Source: Magnetospirillum sp. SS-4 (GTDB lineage Bacteria > Pseudomonadota > Alphaproteobacteria > Rhodospirillales > Magnetospirillaceae). From it: DNA of 55,521 nucleotides. Of the stretch, positions 34,539 to 41,335 are shown one piece after another. Below the pieces are notes generated by a model that saw only the letters and a list, made by a program, of their open reading frames with translations, was not told the DNA's origin and did no database searches. The position numbers and the translations under genes were made by a program. Every line of letters begins with the position of its first letter. Positions within the stretch are counted from its first letter, which is position 1. The DNA lies in NCBI RefSeq assembly GCF_902729425.1, contig NZ_CACVCH010000057.1:1-55521 (forward strand). The letters run 5' to 3'.

Positions 34539-34782
34539 AGATGCTGCAAATTTTACTGACAGTAAAAACACAATATAGCAAATACTATACTGAACGGCGC
34601 GGAAACATTGGACTTTTTGACGCAGGTAATTTTGGAGCACTGACTATAGTTTGTATTAAGTTATATAGTACTTACCTTAATCAATTCAAAATTACAAACA
34701 TCAATCTCATATCAACAAAGTCAAACACAAACTCTAAACCACAATCAAAGACCTTAACTCGTTTCTAAACACGATATTGGTA
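34539..34782. other. AT-rich non-coding stretch downstream of rep (element 2)
   Basis: Very AT-rich and unlike the matching region of element 1, with no iterons. One 14-bp phrase, TCAAAGACCTTAAC (34745-34758), is shared exactly with element 1 (29845-29858). In both it lies within about 50 bp of the rep stop codon. It may be a functional site of the replication module. Confidence 0.5.
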
Positions 34783-35655
34783 TTAGACATTGTAGCTAAA
34801 TGAAAGACCGTTGAACTTTTTACATGAATTGACTGACATGACGACAGCTTTAGCTATCGGAATTTCATAGAGACTTGCATAGCACGTACGCTTGTACATT
34901 TGATTTTGATCATCTTCAAATTTGAGACGCTGACTATGCTGCAAGCGGAACTTGAGCATATAGGTAGCAAGCGTTTCTAAATTTTTATCTTGTGATTTAT
35001 CGGAGTGCAGATGCTGAAGCAGTACTTGATACTTATGCGGGAAATGAGCGGAGCTTTTGAGCATAGATAGCAGTTTAGATTCTGACAGCGACCCGAGATT
35101 TACAACTGCATGAAAATGCAGAAGAAAAAACGGCAGATTACTACTTTCTACGAGCCCGAGAGGCTTTAGAGAAAGAAGCTTGCGGTCGCTGAGAATTGCA
35201 TTAGCAGCGAACGCTTCAATTTCAAAACTCCCGAGCAATTGCACGGAAGTGCCATTGTTTTTGTTGATGACATTGAGGGCATTGCGAACGGAACGCTTAA
35301 CACGTTTGACAAGCGTGCTGCTGATTGACGCTGCATCATAGTGCACGCTGTGCAGGAAGGTGAGAAAGCGCAACTGGCTTGCGGGCACGTGGCTGAACGC
35401 GGCGAGCATTTTGTCCGCGAACTTGCGCTGCTGATTATGGCGGCACATGGGGCAAAATGGCTGCTTGCAGGGCTTATGGGTTGAGCAGTGCATGAGGCGA
35501 TGGGCAAGCGCGGTTGCGTCTTTATCGGCAAGATCGCTGCACAGGGCATTGATGACGTAGGCACGCTGGCGGATTTTGCTGACAGCGTGGTCACCGATTT
35601 TTTCCTTAAATCGGTACTCTAAATCGGCGGCGCTGACGTTTTTGAGGGCGGACAT
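34783..35655 (-). CDS. rep: HUH-type rolling-circle Rep protein (element 2)
   Basis: A 290-aa protein with the same motif order as the element 1 Rep. The Cys cluster is Cys57, Cys63, Cys68 and Cys71 (CKQPFCPMCRHNQQ). Motif 1 is LRFLTFLHSVHYD (95-107). The HUH motif is LLHFHAVV (His180, His182). Tyr232 and Lys235 lie in TYMLKFRLQHS. Between motifs the two Reps differ widely, whereas the integrases hardly differ. The replication module has therefore been swapped by recombination. It follows the 38-aa ORF, whose stop is 9 nt upstream. Confidence 0.85.
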   Translation of the reverse strand: MSALKNVSAADLEYRFKEKIGDHAVSKIRQRAYVINALCSDLADKDATALAHRLMHCSTHKPCKQPFCPMCRHNQQRKFADKMLAAFSHVPASQLRFLTFLHSVHYDAASISSTLVKRVKRSVRNALNVINKNNGTSVQLLGSFEIEAFAANAILSDRKLLSLKPLGLVESSNLPFFLLHFHAVVNLGSLSESKLLSMLKSSAHFPHKYQVLLQHLHSDKSQDKNLETLATYMLKFRLQHSQRLKFEDDQNQMYKRTCYASLYEIPIAKAVVMSVNSCKKFNGLSFSYNV

Positions 35656-35664
35656 GGCGGCGAG

Positions 35665-35781
35665 CTATTTGAGGCGGGACGCGGCACAGCGCAGCGTGGC
35701 GCGGATAGCATAGAGGGCGAGCTGATTAATGCAAACAAGCTCCCCACGAAATCCCACTGAGACGTAATGATTGGACGACAT
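35665..35781 (-). CDS. Conserved 38-aa small ORF ahead of rep (element 2)
   Basis: ATG at 35781 with GGGAGA 7 nt upstream. The translation begins MSSNHYVSVGFRGELVCINQ, continues LALYAIRATLRC and ends AASRLK. It is the same length as the element 1 ORF and aligns without gaps (GF.G, I..LA.YAI..T..C). A longer frame to 35862 exists, but its extension has no good ribosome site. The stop TAG lies 9 nt before the rep ATG. Confidence 0.65.
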   Translation of the reverse strand: MSSNHYVSVGFRGELVCINQLALYAIRATLRCAASRLK

Positions 35782-35880
35782 TTTATTTCTCCCAAATTGA
35801 ACTGCGCTACATGCGCAGCGGTATTTATGACGGACGACGATAAATATTGATGGGAAACTCAAAATATTTTTGGAGACATT

Positions 35881-36159
35881 ATGAACGCACTACAACACGC
35901 ATATATTACCTTAAAATCCAACGACTTAACTGATGGACAGTACGATTTTAGCAGGAAGTGGCTGGGACGTGACAGGAGCTATTACGGAAGCATGAAGGCG
36001 AGGCAGCGGCAAGCTGGACTGCGGACAATGCTGGCGCTTGCTGGCAATCTGACGAAGGCGCTGGTTCGGGCGAAGGCTGAGCGGCGCGGCAATGACGCGG
36101 CGGTGCTGGAGAAACTGAGCGGGCGCATTTGGGACGGCGTGATGGCTGGACGGGCTTGA
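35881..36159 (+). CDS. Small conserved protein, 92 aa (DUF6626-like), element 2
   Basis: Amino-acid sequence identical to the protein at 31010, with only silent DNA changes. The upstream region is also conserved, including the TTGGAGACATT ribosome site. Complete protein identity beside a strongly diverged Rep suggests strong selection or recent recombination. Confidence 0.75.
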   Translation: MNALQHAYITLKSNDLTDGQYDFSRKWLGRDRSYYGSMKARQRQAGLRTMLALAGNLTKALVRAKAERRGNDAAVLEKLSGRIWDGVMAGRA

Positions 36160-36656
36160 ACAGCTCGGACGACAACAAGCAATACGGATATGTCCAAAGT
36201 TTGAACGCGGAGTGCTTGGACCTAAAATTGTAGCGCATTGCGACAACGTGTCGTGTAACACGACAACTTCGGTGGGCTTGAACAGCTCGGCGGCGAACAT
36301 ACATGCTGTATGTTGGCGCGGATCGGCGCGGGCGTGGCTGAAGCGCAATTGCACTGCCCTACTCCATTTTTCCCAACGCGCATTGCGTCGGAAACGCATG
36401 CTACAGCGGCAAAGCAACTTTGGGAGCTACCTACACACAGCGCAGTGCAAAACTGCGCTGTGTGACGACGAGCGGAGCTTGTCGGTTGAATTTTAGCTAC
36501 ACCGAGCACCGAAAACGCAGTCAGGTTTAGTACACTTACATTATATGAAAATGCGCTGCATAGGACAATGATTACAGCAACTTACAGATATATCGGTCAC
36601 TGATGCACTGACATAGACATTACTGTACTGCGAGCGAACGACTTGGAGTACAGGAC
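36160..36656. other. Structured, conserved non-coding region (element 2)
   Basis: Matches 31289-31723 from about 36270 onward. The left part has an extra stretch of about 60 bp (36170-36240) not found in element 1, lying between ACGACAAC direct repeats. Features are a palindrome TGTCGTGT-A-ACACGACA (36249-36265), an AACATAC hairpin with loop ATGCT (36296-36314) and the 12-bp-arm hairpin (36434-36464). Confidence 0.6.
36434..36464. repeat. Perfect 12-bp-arm hairpin, element 2 copy
   Basis: Arms at 36434-36445 and 36453-36464 with the same loop TGCAAAA as in element 1. No base differs between the two copies. Confidence 0.8.
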
Positions 36657-37100
36657 ATGACTGCATTGGCAAAATTGAAGTTGACGACTGCGACGCGCAA
36701 AAATGAGAAGCTGAGCGCGGAACAGTACACGCGACAGCGCATGCTGGCGAACTTGGCGGAACAGCTTGGTATGGCGCGGGCGATGCTGGATGGCACTGCG
36801 TTTACGGTGAAGCAGACGCGATACAGGACGGACGAGAACGGCGAGCGCATTGGGTACGAGCGCAGCAAGCGGCTGCGTCAATGGTTCTGGCAAGATGCTG
36901 ACGGCAACTGGCTGTTGGAACTGCGCTACGGGAACAAGCTTCTGAAGCTGAACGGCGACAACACTGCGGTGGTGGTGGGCAAGCTGGAGCAGCTGACCAG
37001 CGTGATTGAGACGCTGATGGAGGCAGTGACGGCGGGCGAACTGGACAAGGCGCTGGCGGCAGCGAAGAAGGAGCGCATGGCAACGCTGCGGAAGAGCTGA
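36657..37100 (+). CDS. Conserved protein, 147 aa (DUF6641-like), element 2
   Basis: Same length and fold pattern as the protein at 31724. Changes cluster in the C-terminal helices (LTSVIETLMEAVTAGELD). It has the same GGAG leader. Last gene before attR. Confidence 0.75.
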   Translation: MTALAKLKLTTATRKNEKLSAEQYTRQRMLANLAEQLGMARAMLDGTAFTVKQTRYRTDENGERIGYERSKRLRQWFWQDADGNWLLELRYGNKLLKLNGDNTAVVVGKLEQLTSVIETLMEAVTAGELDKALAAAKKERMATLRKS

Positions 37101-37242
37101 CGGCAACATGCGTCACAATATGGCTATATCCGAAGGTATATTTTTGAAGACCTTTTGGTGTATAACAGGCATATGGCTGACAGCTTTTTAAGGCGCAAAA
37201 ACCACAGCAATAACAATGCAATGCTCGCATTAGCTGTATAAC

Positions 37243-37250
37243 TCGCGCTA
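37243..37250. repeat. Attachment-site core, right (attR), copy 3 of 3
   Basis: TCGCGCTA followed by GGCTCTGG. This keeps the original rpsD end with a TAG stop (37249-37251) and then the native rpsD terminator, so it marks the chromosome junction. Confidence 0.85.
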
Positions 37251-37281
37251 GGCTCTGGGTCGAAAGTTCCAGCCAAGATCG

Positions 37282-37309
37282 ACGCGCCGCCGCAAGGTGG
37301 CGCGTTTTT
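37282..37309 (+). terminator. Original rpsD terminator, displaced 10.4 kb
   Basis: Ten-base-pair GC stem (ACGCGCCGCC with GGTGGCGCGT) closed by a GCAA tetraloop and followed by five Ts. It now lies between attR and rarA with no gene reading into it from the chromosome. Confidence 0.85.
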
Positions 37310-37332
37310 CGTTGTGTCCGCCCCGTCGTCCG

Positions 37333-38634
37333 TCATTCCGTCCCGGAACCGGCCTTCCTGGCCCGAAGGCGTTCCCAGTAGTCGAGGCGTTTTTTGACCT
37401 CGCGCTCGAAGCCGCGTTCCACCGGCTGGTAGAAACGGCGGCGCTCCATGTCGTCGGGGAAGTAGTTCTGTCCCGAGAATCCGTCCGGGTCGTCATGGTC
37501 GTACCGATAGCCCTTGCCGTAGCCGATTTCCTTCATCAGCCGGGTGGGGGCGTTCAGTATGTGCTTGGGCGGCATCAGCGAGCCGGTGTCCCTGGCCGAT
37601 TTCATCACCGCCTTGAAGGCTGTGTAGGCGGCGTTGGACTTGGGCGCGGTGCCGAGATAGATCACCAGTTGGGCCAGGGCCAGTTCGCCTTCCGGGCTGC
37701 CCAGGCGTTCATAGACATCCCAGGCGGCCAGGGCCTGAATGACCGCGTTGGGGTCGGCCAGCCCGATGTCCTCGACCGCGAAGCGGGTCAGGCGCCGGGC
37801 GATGAACAGCGGGTCCTCGCCGCCGGTCAGCATGCGCGCCATCCAGTACAGCGCCGCGTCGGTGTCCGAGCCGCGCAGGGATTTGTGGAGCGCGCTGATC
37901 AGGTTGTAATGTCCCTCGCGATCCTTGTCGTAGGCCGGCGCCCGGCGCTGGACCGCCTCGGCCAGCCCGGACGGCGACAGTGGCGGTTCCGTCGGCAGCA
38001 GCGCCAGATCCTCGGCCAGATTGAGCAGATAGCGGCCATCGCCGTCGGCCATGGCCTTGACGGCGGCGCGGGCATCGGCGTCCAGCGGCAGGGGACGTCC
38101 CAGCGCCGTCTCGGCCCGGACCAGCAGCGCCTCCAGCGCCGCTTCGTCGAGGCGGTGCAATACCAGCACCTGAAGTCGCGACAGCAGCGCCCCGTTCAGT
38201 TCAAAGGACGGGTTCTCGGTGGTGGCGCCCACCAGCACCACGGTGCCGTTCTCCACATAGGGCAGGAAGCCATCCTGCTGGGCGCGGTTGAAGCGGTGAA
38301 TTTCGTCGACGAACAGCAAGGTTCCCTGGCCGAGTTCCTTGCGCTTGCCGGCGGCGTCGAACACCTTGCGCAGGTCGGCGACTCCGGAAAACACCGCCGA
38401 CAGCGGGTCGAAATGCAGGTCGGTGCGCTCGGCCAGCAGGCGGGCGATGGTGGTCTTGCCGCAGCCCGGCGGTCCCCACAAGATGATGGAGGCCAGTCTT
38501 CCCGCCGCCAGCATGCGGCCCAGCGGAGCGTTGGCCGCCAGCAGATGCCCCTGGCCCACCACCTCGTCGAGAACGGTGGGCCGCAGCCGTTCCGCCAGCG
38601 GCCGGTCTTCGTCCCTTTGGAACAGTCCGGTCAC
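37333..38634 (-). CDS. rarA: Replication-associated recombination protein A (MgsA/RarA AAA ATPase)
   Basis: A 433-aa protein starting with GTG that overlaps the DegQ stop. Walker A is GPPGCGKTTIARLLA (about residues 54-68), Walker B is LLFVDEIHRFNRAQQD, sensor 1 is VLVGATTENPSFELN, and the C-terminal tetramerisation part has DTDAALYWMARML and RYDHDDPDGF. It acts at stalled replication forks with SSB and RecA. It would originally have been the convergent neighbour of rpsD. Confidence 0.96.
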   Translation of the reverse strand: MTGLFQRDEDRPLAERLRPTVLDEVVGQGHLLAANAPLGRMLAAGRLASIILWGPPGCGKTTIARLLAERTDLHFDPLSAVFSGVADLRKVFDAAGKRKELGQGTLLFVDEIHRFNRAQQDGFLPYVENGTVVLVGATTENPSFELNGALLSRLQVLVLHRLDEAALEALLVRAETALGRPLPLDADARAAVKAMADGDGRYLLNLAEDLALLPTEPPLSPSGLAEAVQRRAPAYDKDREGHYNLISALHKSLRGSDTDAALYWMARMLTGGEDPLFIARRLTRFAVEDIGLADPNAVIQALAAWDVYERLGSPEGELALAQLVIYLGTAPKSNAAYTAFKAVMKSARDTGSLMPPKHILNAPTRLMKEIGYGKGYRYDHDDPDGFSGQNYFPDDMERRRFYQPVERGFEREVKKRLDYWERLRARKAGSGTE

Positions 38635-40025
38635 CCGCCGATCACCTGGGTCATCACCTCGCCGTTGCGGTTGACGGTGATGGACCAGCGCTGCCGTTCG
38701 CCCTGAAGCTGCTGTTTCAACTCGGCCACCGTCGGCACCGGCTTCTCGTTGACCCGCAAGACGATGTCGCCCGGCTGCACTCCCAGGCGATGGGCGACCG
38801 AGCCGCGCTTGACTCCCAGGACCAGCACTCCGGACAGGCCGGAACTGATGCCGATCTCCTCGGCCAGGGCGGGGTTGATGTTGACCACGGTGGCGCCGCT
38901 GAAGGGATGGCGGCCGGCAAGATCGCTGCGGTCGCGGGGCGGAGTCTCGGGCGGGGCCAGCAGGCGGACGCTGATCTGACGTTCGCTTCCGCCCCGCAGG
39001 ACGGTCAGCCGCGCCTCGCTGCCGACCGGCAGGGTGGCGAGGCGAAAGCGCATGGCCTCGGAATCCTCGACCTCATAGCCCTGGACCGCCAGCACCACGT
39101 CGCCGTTCTGCAAGCCGGCGGCGGCGGCCGGGGAATCGCGGTGGATGTTGTTGATCAGAACGCCGACCGGACGGGCTAGCTTCAGCGCCTGGGCCAGGTC
39201 GGCGGTGACCGGCTGGCCGCCGATTCCCAGCCACGGCCGCACCACCTTGCCGCCCTTGGTGATGCTGTCGACCACGTTGCGGACCAGGGCGGTGGGAATG
39301 GCGAAGCCGATGCCGTTCGAGCCGCCGTCCTTGGAATAGATGGCGGTGTTGATGCCGATCAGCTTGCCTTCCATGTCCACCAGGGCGCCGCCGGAATTGC
39401 CGGGATTGATGGCCGCGTCGGTCTGGATGAACGACCGGTAGTCGGACACCCCCACATTGGTCCGGGCCAGGGCCGAGACGATGCCCTGGGTCACGGTCTG
39501 GCCGACCCCGAACGGATTGCCGATGGCCAGCACCAGGTCGCCGACCTCCATCTTGTCGGAATCGCCAAGGACCAGGGTGGGGAAGTTTTCCCCCCGCGCC
39601 TCGATCTTCAGCACCGCCAGATCGGTCCGCTCGTCCGAGCCGACGACGCGGGCCTCGAACTCGCGGCGGTCGGACAGCACCACCGTGACCTCGTCGGCGT
39701 CCTTGATGACGTGGTGATTGGTGACCACCGTGCCGTCGCTCCTCAGCAGCACGCCCGAACCCAGCGAGCTTTGCACCCGGTCACGGGTCATGCCCGGAAC
39801 CTCGCCGAAGAAGCGGCGGAAGAACGGATCGGCGAACAGCGGCGATGCCGCCGTGTGCACCACCCGCTTGGTGTAGATGTTGACCACCGCCGGCGCCACC
39901 TGGCGCACCACCGGCGAGAAGGTCAGGCGAATCTGTTCGCGCGACGACGGCGCCATGGCGGTCTGGGCGTGGGCCGGGCCAAGGCCGGCAAGAACGAGAA
40001 TGGCGCAGGAGATGAGAATCTTCAT
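38631..40025 (-). CDS. degQ: Periplasmic DegP/DegQ-type serine protease
   Basis: A 464-aa precursor with signal peptide MKILISCAILVLAGLGPAHA. The trypsin-like domain has the catalytic triad His105 (TNHHVIKDA), Asp135 (DERTDLAVLKI) and Ser211 (NPGNSGGALVD). Two PDZ domains follow (about 255-340 and 370-455, the second with GVLVLGVKRGSVAHRLGVQPG). It degrades or refolds misfolded periplasmic proteins. It overlaps rarA by 4 nt and lies 92 bp after the MlaC-like gene, so the three may form one transcript. Confidence 0.95.
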   Translation of the reverse strand: MKILISCAILVLAGLGPAHAQTAMAPSSREQIRLTFSPVVRQVAPAVVNIYTKRVVHTAASPLFADPFFRRFFGEVPGMTRDRVQSSLGSGVLLRSDGTVVTNHHVIKDADEVTVVLSDRREFEARVVGSDERTDLAVLKIEARGENFPTLVLGDSDKMEVGDLVLAIGNPFGVGQTVTQGIVSALARTNVGVSDYRSFIQTDAAINPGNSGGALVDMEGKLIGINTAIYSKDGGSNGIGFAIPTALVRNVVDSITKGGKVVRPWLGIGGQPVTADLAQALKLARPVGVLINNIHRDSPAAAAGLQNGDVVLAVQGYEVEDSEAMRFRLATLPVGSEARLTVLRGGSERQISVRLLAPPETPPRDRSDLAGRHPFSGATVVNINPALAEEIGISSGLSGVLVLGVKRGSVAHRLGVQPGDIVLRVNEKPVPTVAELKQQLQGERQRWSITVNRNGEVMTQVIGG

Positions 40026-40117
40026 GGGGCGATCACGATGCGGGGGGATGGAACCACTTCTATATAGCGGTCGAACCACCGTCTGAACAGGCCCGGCCTT
40101 TCCCGTCCTGAACGCTC

Positions 40118-40762
40118 CTATTGCTGCTGGGTGTTGCTGGCGTCGTTGGTGGTGATCTTGCGGCCGAGGGCCTCCATCAGCGGCTCGATCCTGCCGCCGG
40201 AATTCCGCAGCACCGAGGCGAAGTCCTCGCGCATGGCGCGGATGATGCTGACGCCCTCGGCGGTGACGTCGATGATCACCGGCCTGCCGTCGGGGGCGTC
40301 GACCACGTCCCAGTCGACCGGGATGGGAATGCTGGGCTGCGACGGCAGCGTGACCATGCTCGCCACCCGGAAACGTCCGTCGACGGGTCGCGCGTCGCCG
40401 ACCTGGACGGCCACCCCGGTCTTCAGGTTCTTCAGCAGCCCCACATAGCTTGAAACCAGATAGCGCATGAAGACGTCGGAGAAGGCGGTCCGCTCGGCGG
40501 CCTCCAGCTTGCCCCAGTGGCGTCCCAGGATATAGGACGACAGCATGGATGGATCGCTGTGCCGGCGCAGCAATCCGTCCAGCAGGCGGGTCCGTTCGGC
40601 CAGGGAGTGCCCCTTGGCCACGAAGGTGTCCAGCCCCTCGCCGACGGCCGCCTGGACGGCGTCGCGGGCGGTTCGGGCGTCTCCGGCCCCGGCGGGGCGG
40701 AGCGGCAGGACCGTCACCAGCAGGGAAAGCGTCAGGGCGGCAAGTAGTCGCGAAGCGGTCAT
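40118..40762 (-). CDS. mlaC: MlaC/Ttg2D family phospholipid-binding periplasmic protein
   Basis: A 214-aa precursor with signal peptide LLAALTLSLLVTVLPLRPAGA. The MlaC domain has SYILGRHWGKLEAAERTAFSDVF (YILGRHW and AERTAFSDVF as hallmarks) and a tail VDWDVVDAPDGRPVIIDVTA with EGVSIIRAMREDFASVLR. MlaC carries phospholipids between membranes for the Mla transporter. The other mla genes are not in the window. It ends with a polar NTQQQ tail. Confidence 0.88.
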   Translation of the reverse strand: MTASRLLAALTLSLLVTVLPLRPAGAGDARTARDAVQAAVGEGLDTFVAKGHSLAERTRLLDGLLRRHSDPSMLSSYILGRHWGKLEAAERTAFSDVFMRYLVSSYVGLLKNLKTGVAVQVGDARPVDGRFRVASMVTLPSQPSIPIPVDWDVVDAPDGRPVIIDVTAEGVSIIRAMREDFASVLRNSGGRIEPLMEALGRKITTNDASNTQQQ

Positions 40763-40835
40763 GGCTATCCTCGAACCTAATTCCAGGCATCCACACGGAT
40801 GGAATTATGTCGATTCCGCGTTTCGCCGCAACAGA

Positions 40836-41333
40836 TCACAGCGCGACGATCTCGGGAACGTGGCCGGTGTGGCGAAGAAAGCGCAGCAGGCCGGACGAGG
40901 CGACGGTGGTGGTCATGTCGTTGCGCAACGGATGATAGTTGACCAGCGGCTGCTGCATCATCCAGGCGTCCAGCACCGGGGTGACCCGACGCCCGGAATC
41001 GTTGAGCAGGGCGAACGGCGTCACCGAGCCGGGTTCGATGCCCAGCGTCTCGCCCAGCAATTCGGCCGAGCCGAACGACAGCCGCGCCGAACCGATCCTG
41101 GCCGGCAGGCGTTTCAGGTCGATTTGCCGTTCCGCCGGCGCCACCACCAGCCACAGCCGGGCCTTGGCGTCCTTCAGGAACAGGTTCTTGCAATGAATTC
41201 CGGGAATGCCGCTCCATACCGCGTTGCCTTGCTCGACGGTGAAGGCGGGTTCGTGGCGGTGGGTGGTAGCCTCGATCTCCAGGCGCTCCAGCAGGGCCAG
41301 CAGGGATTCCGTGGTGGCGGCGACGGGTGGCAT
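40836..41333 (-). CDS. Aminoacyl-tRNA editing protein of the YbaK/ProX type (ProXp-ala-like)
   Basis: A 165-aa protein from the ATG at 41333. It is a free-standing INS-like editing domain with HRHEPAFTVEQGNAVWSGIP, the conserved Lys in HCKNLFLKDAK and LSFGSAELLGETLGIEPGSV followed by TPFALLND. ProXp-ala enzymes hydrolyse Ala-tRNA-Pro made in error by ProRS. It follows the ATPase gene by 2 nt. Confidence 0.9.
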   Translation of the reverse strand: MPPVAATTESLLALLERLEIEATTHRHEPAFTVEQGNAVWSGIPGIHCKNLFLKDAKARLWLVVAPAERQIDLKRLPARIGSARLSFGSAELLGETLGIEPGSVTPFALLNDSGRRVTPVLDAWMMQQPLVNYHPLRNDMTTTVASSGLLRFLRHTGHVPEIVAL

Positions 41334-41335
41334 GC

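Larger units (their letters stand above)
32288..37242. mobile_element. Integrative element 2 (about 4.95 kb), tandem to element 1
   Basis: Same gene order and att core as element 1, but it carries a different receiver gene, lacks the second receiver insert and the iterons, and has a diverged rep. Integrase, the 92-aa and 147-aa proteins and the structured non-coding region are nearly the same. This mixture shows two distinct elements that integrated one after the other, not a simple local duplication. Confidence 0.85.

Noticed and set aside
26807-37250. The two elements as an assembly artefact or simple tandem duplication
   Set aside because: The copies differ in their receiver genes, rep genes, the iterons and the insert of a third receiver, so they are distinct elements. 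The att cores sit at the expected places.
26807-37250. A prophage or conjugative element
   Set aside because: There are no genes for capsid, tail, lysis, Zot-type assembly, relaxase/coupling protein or type IV secretion in either copy.
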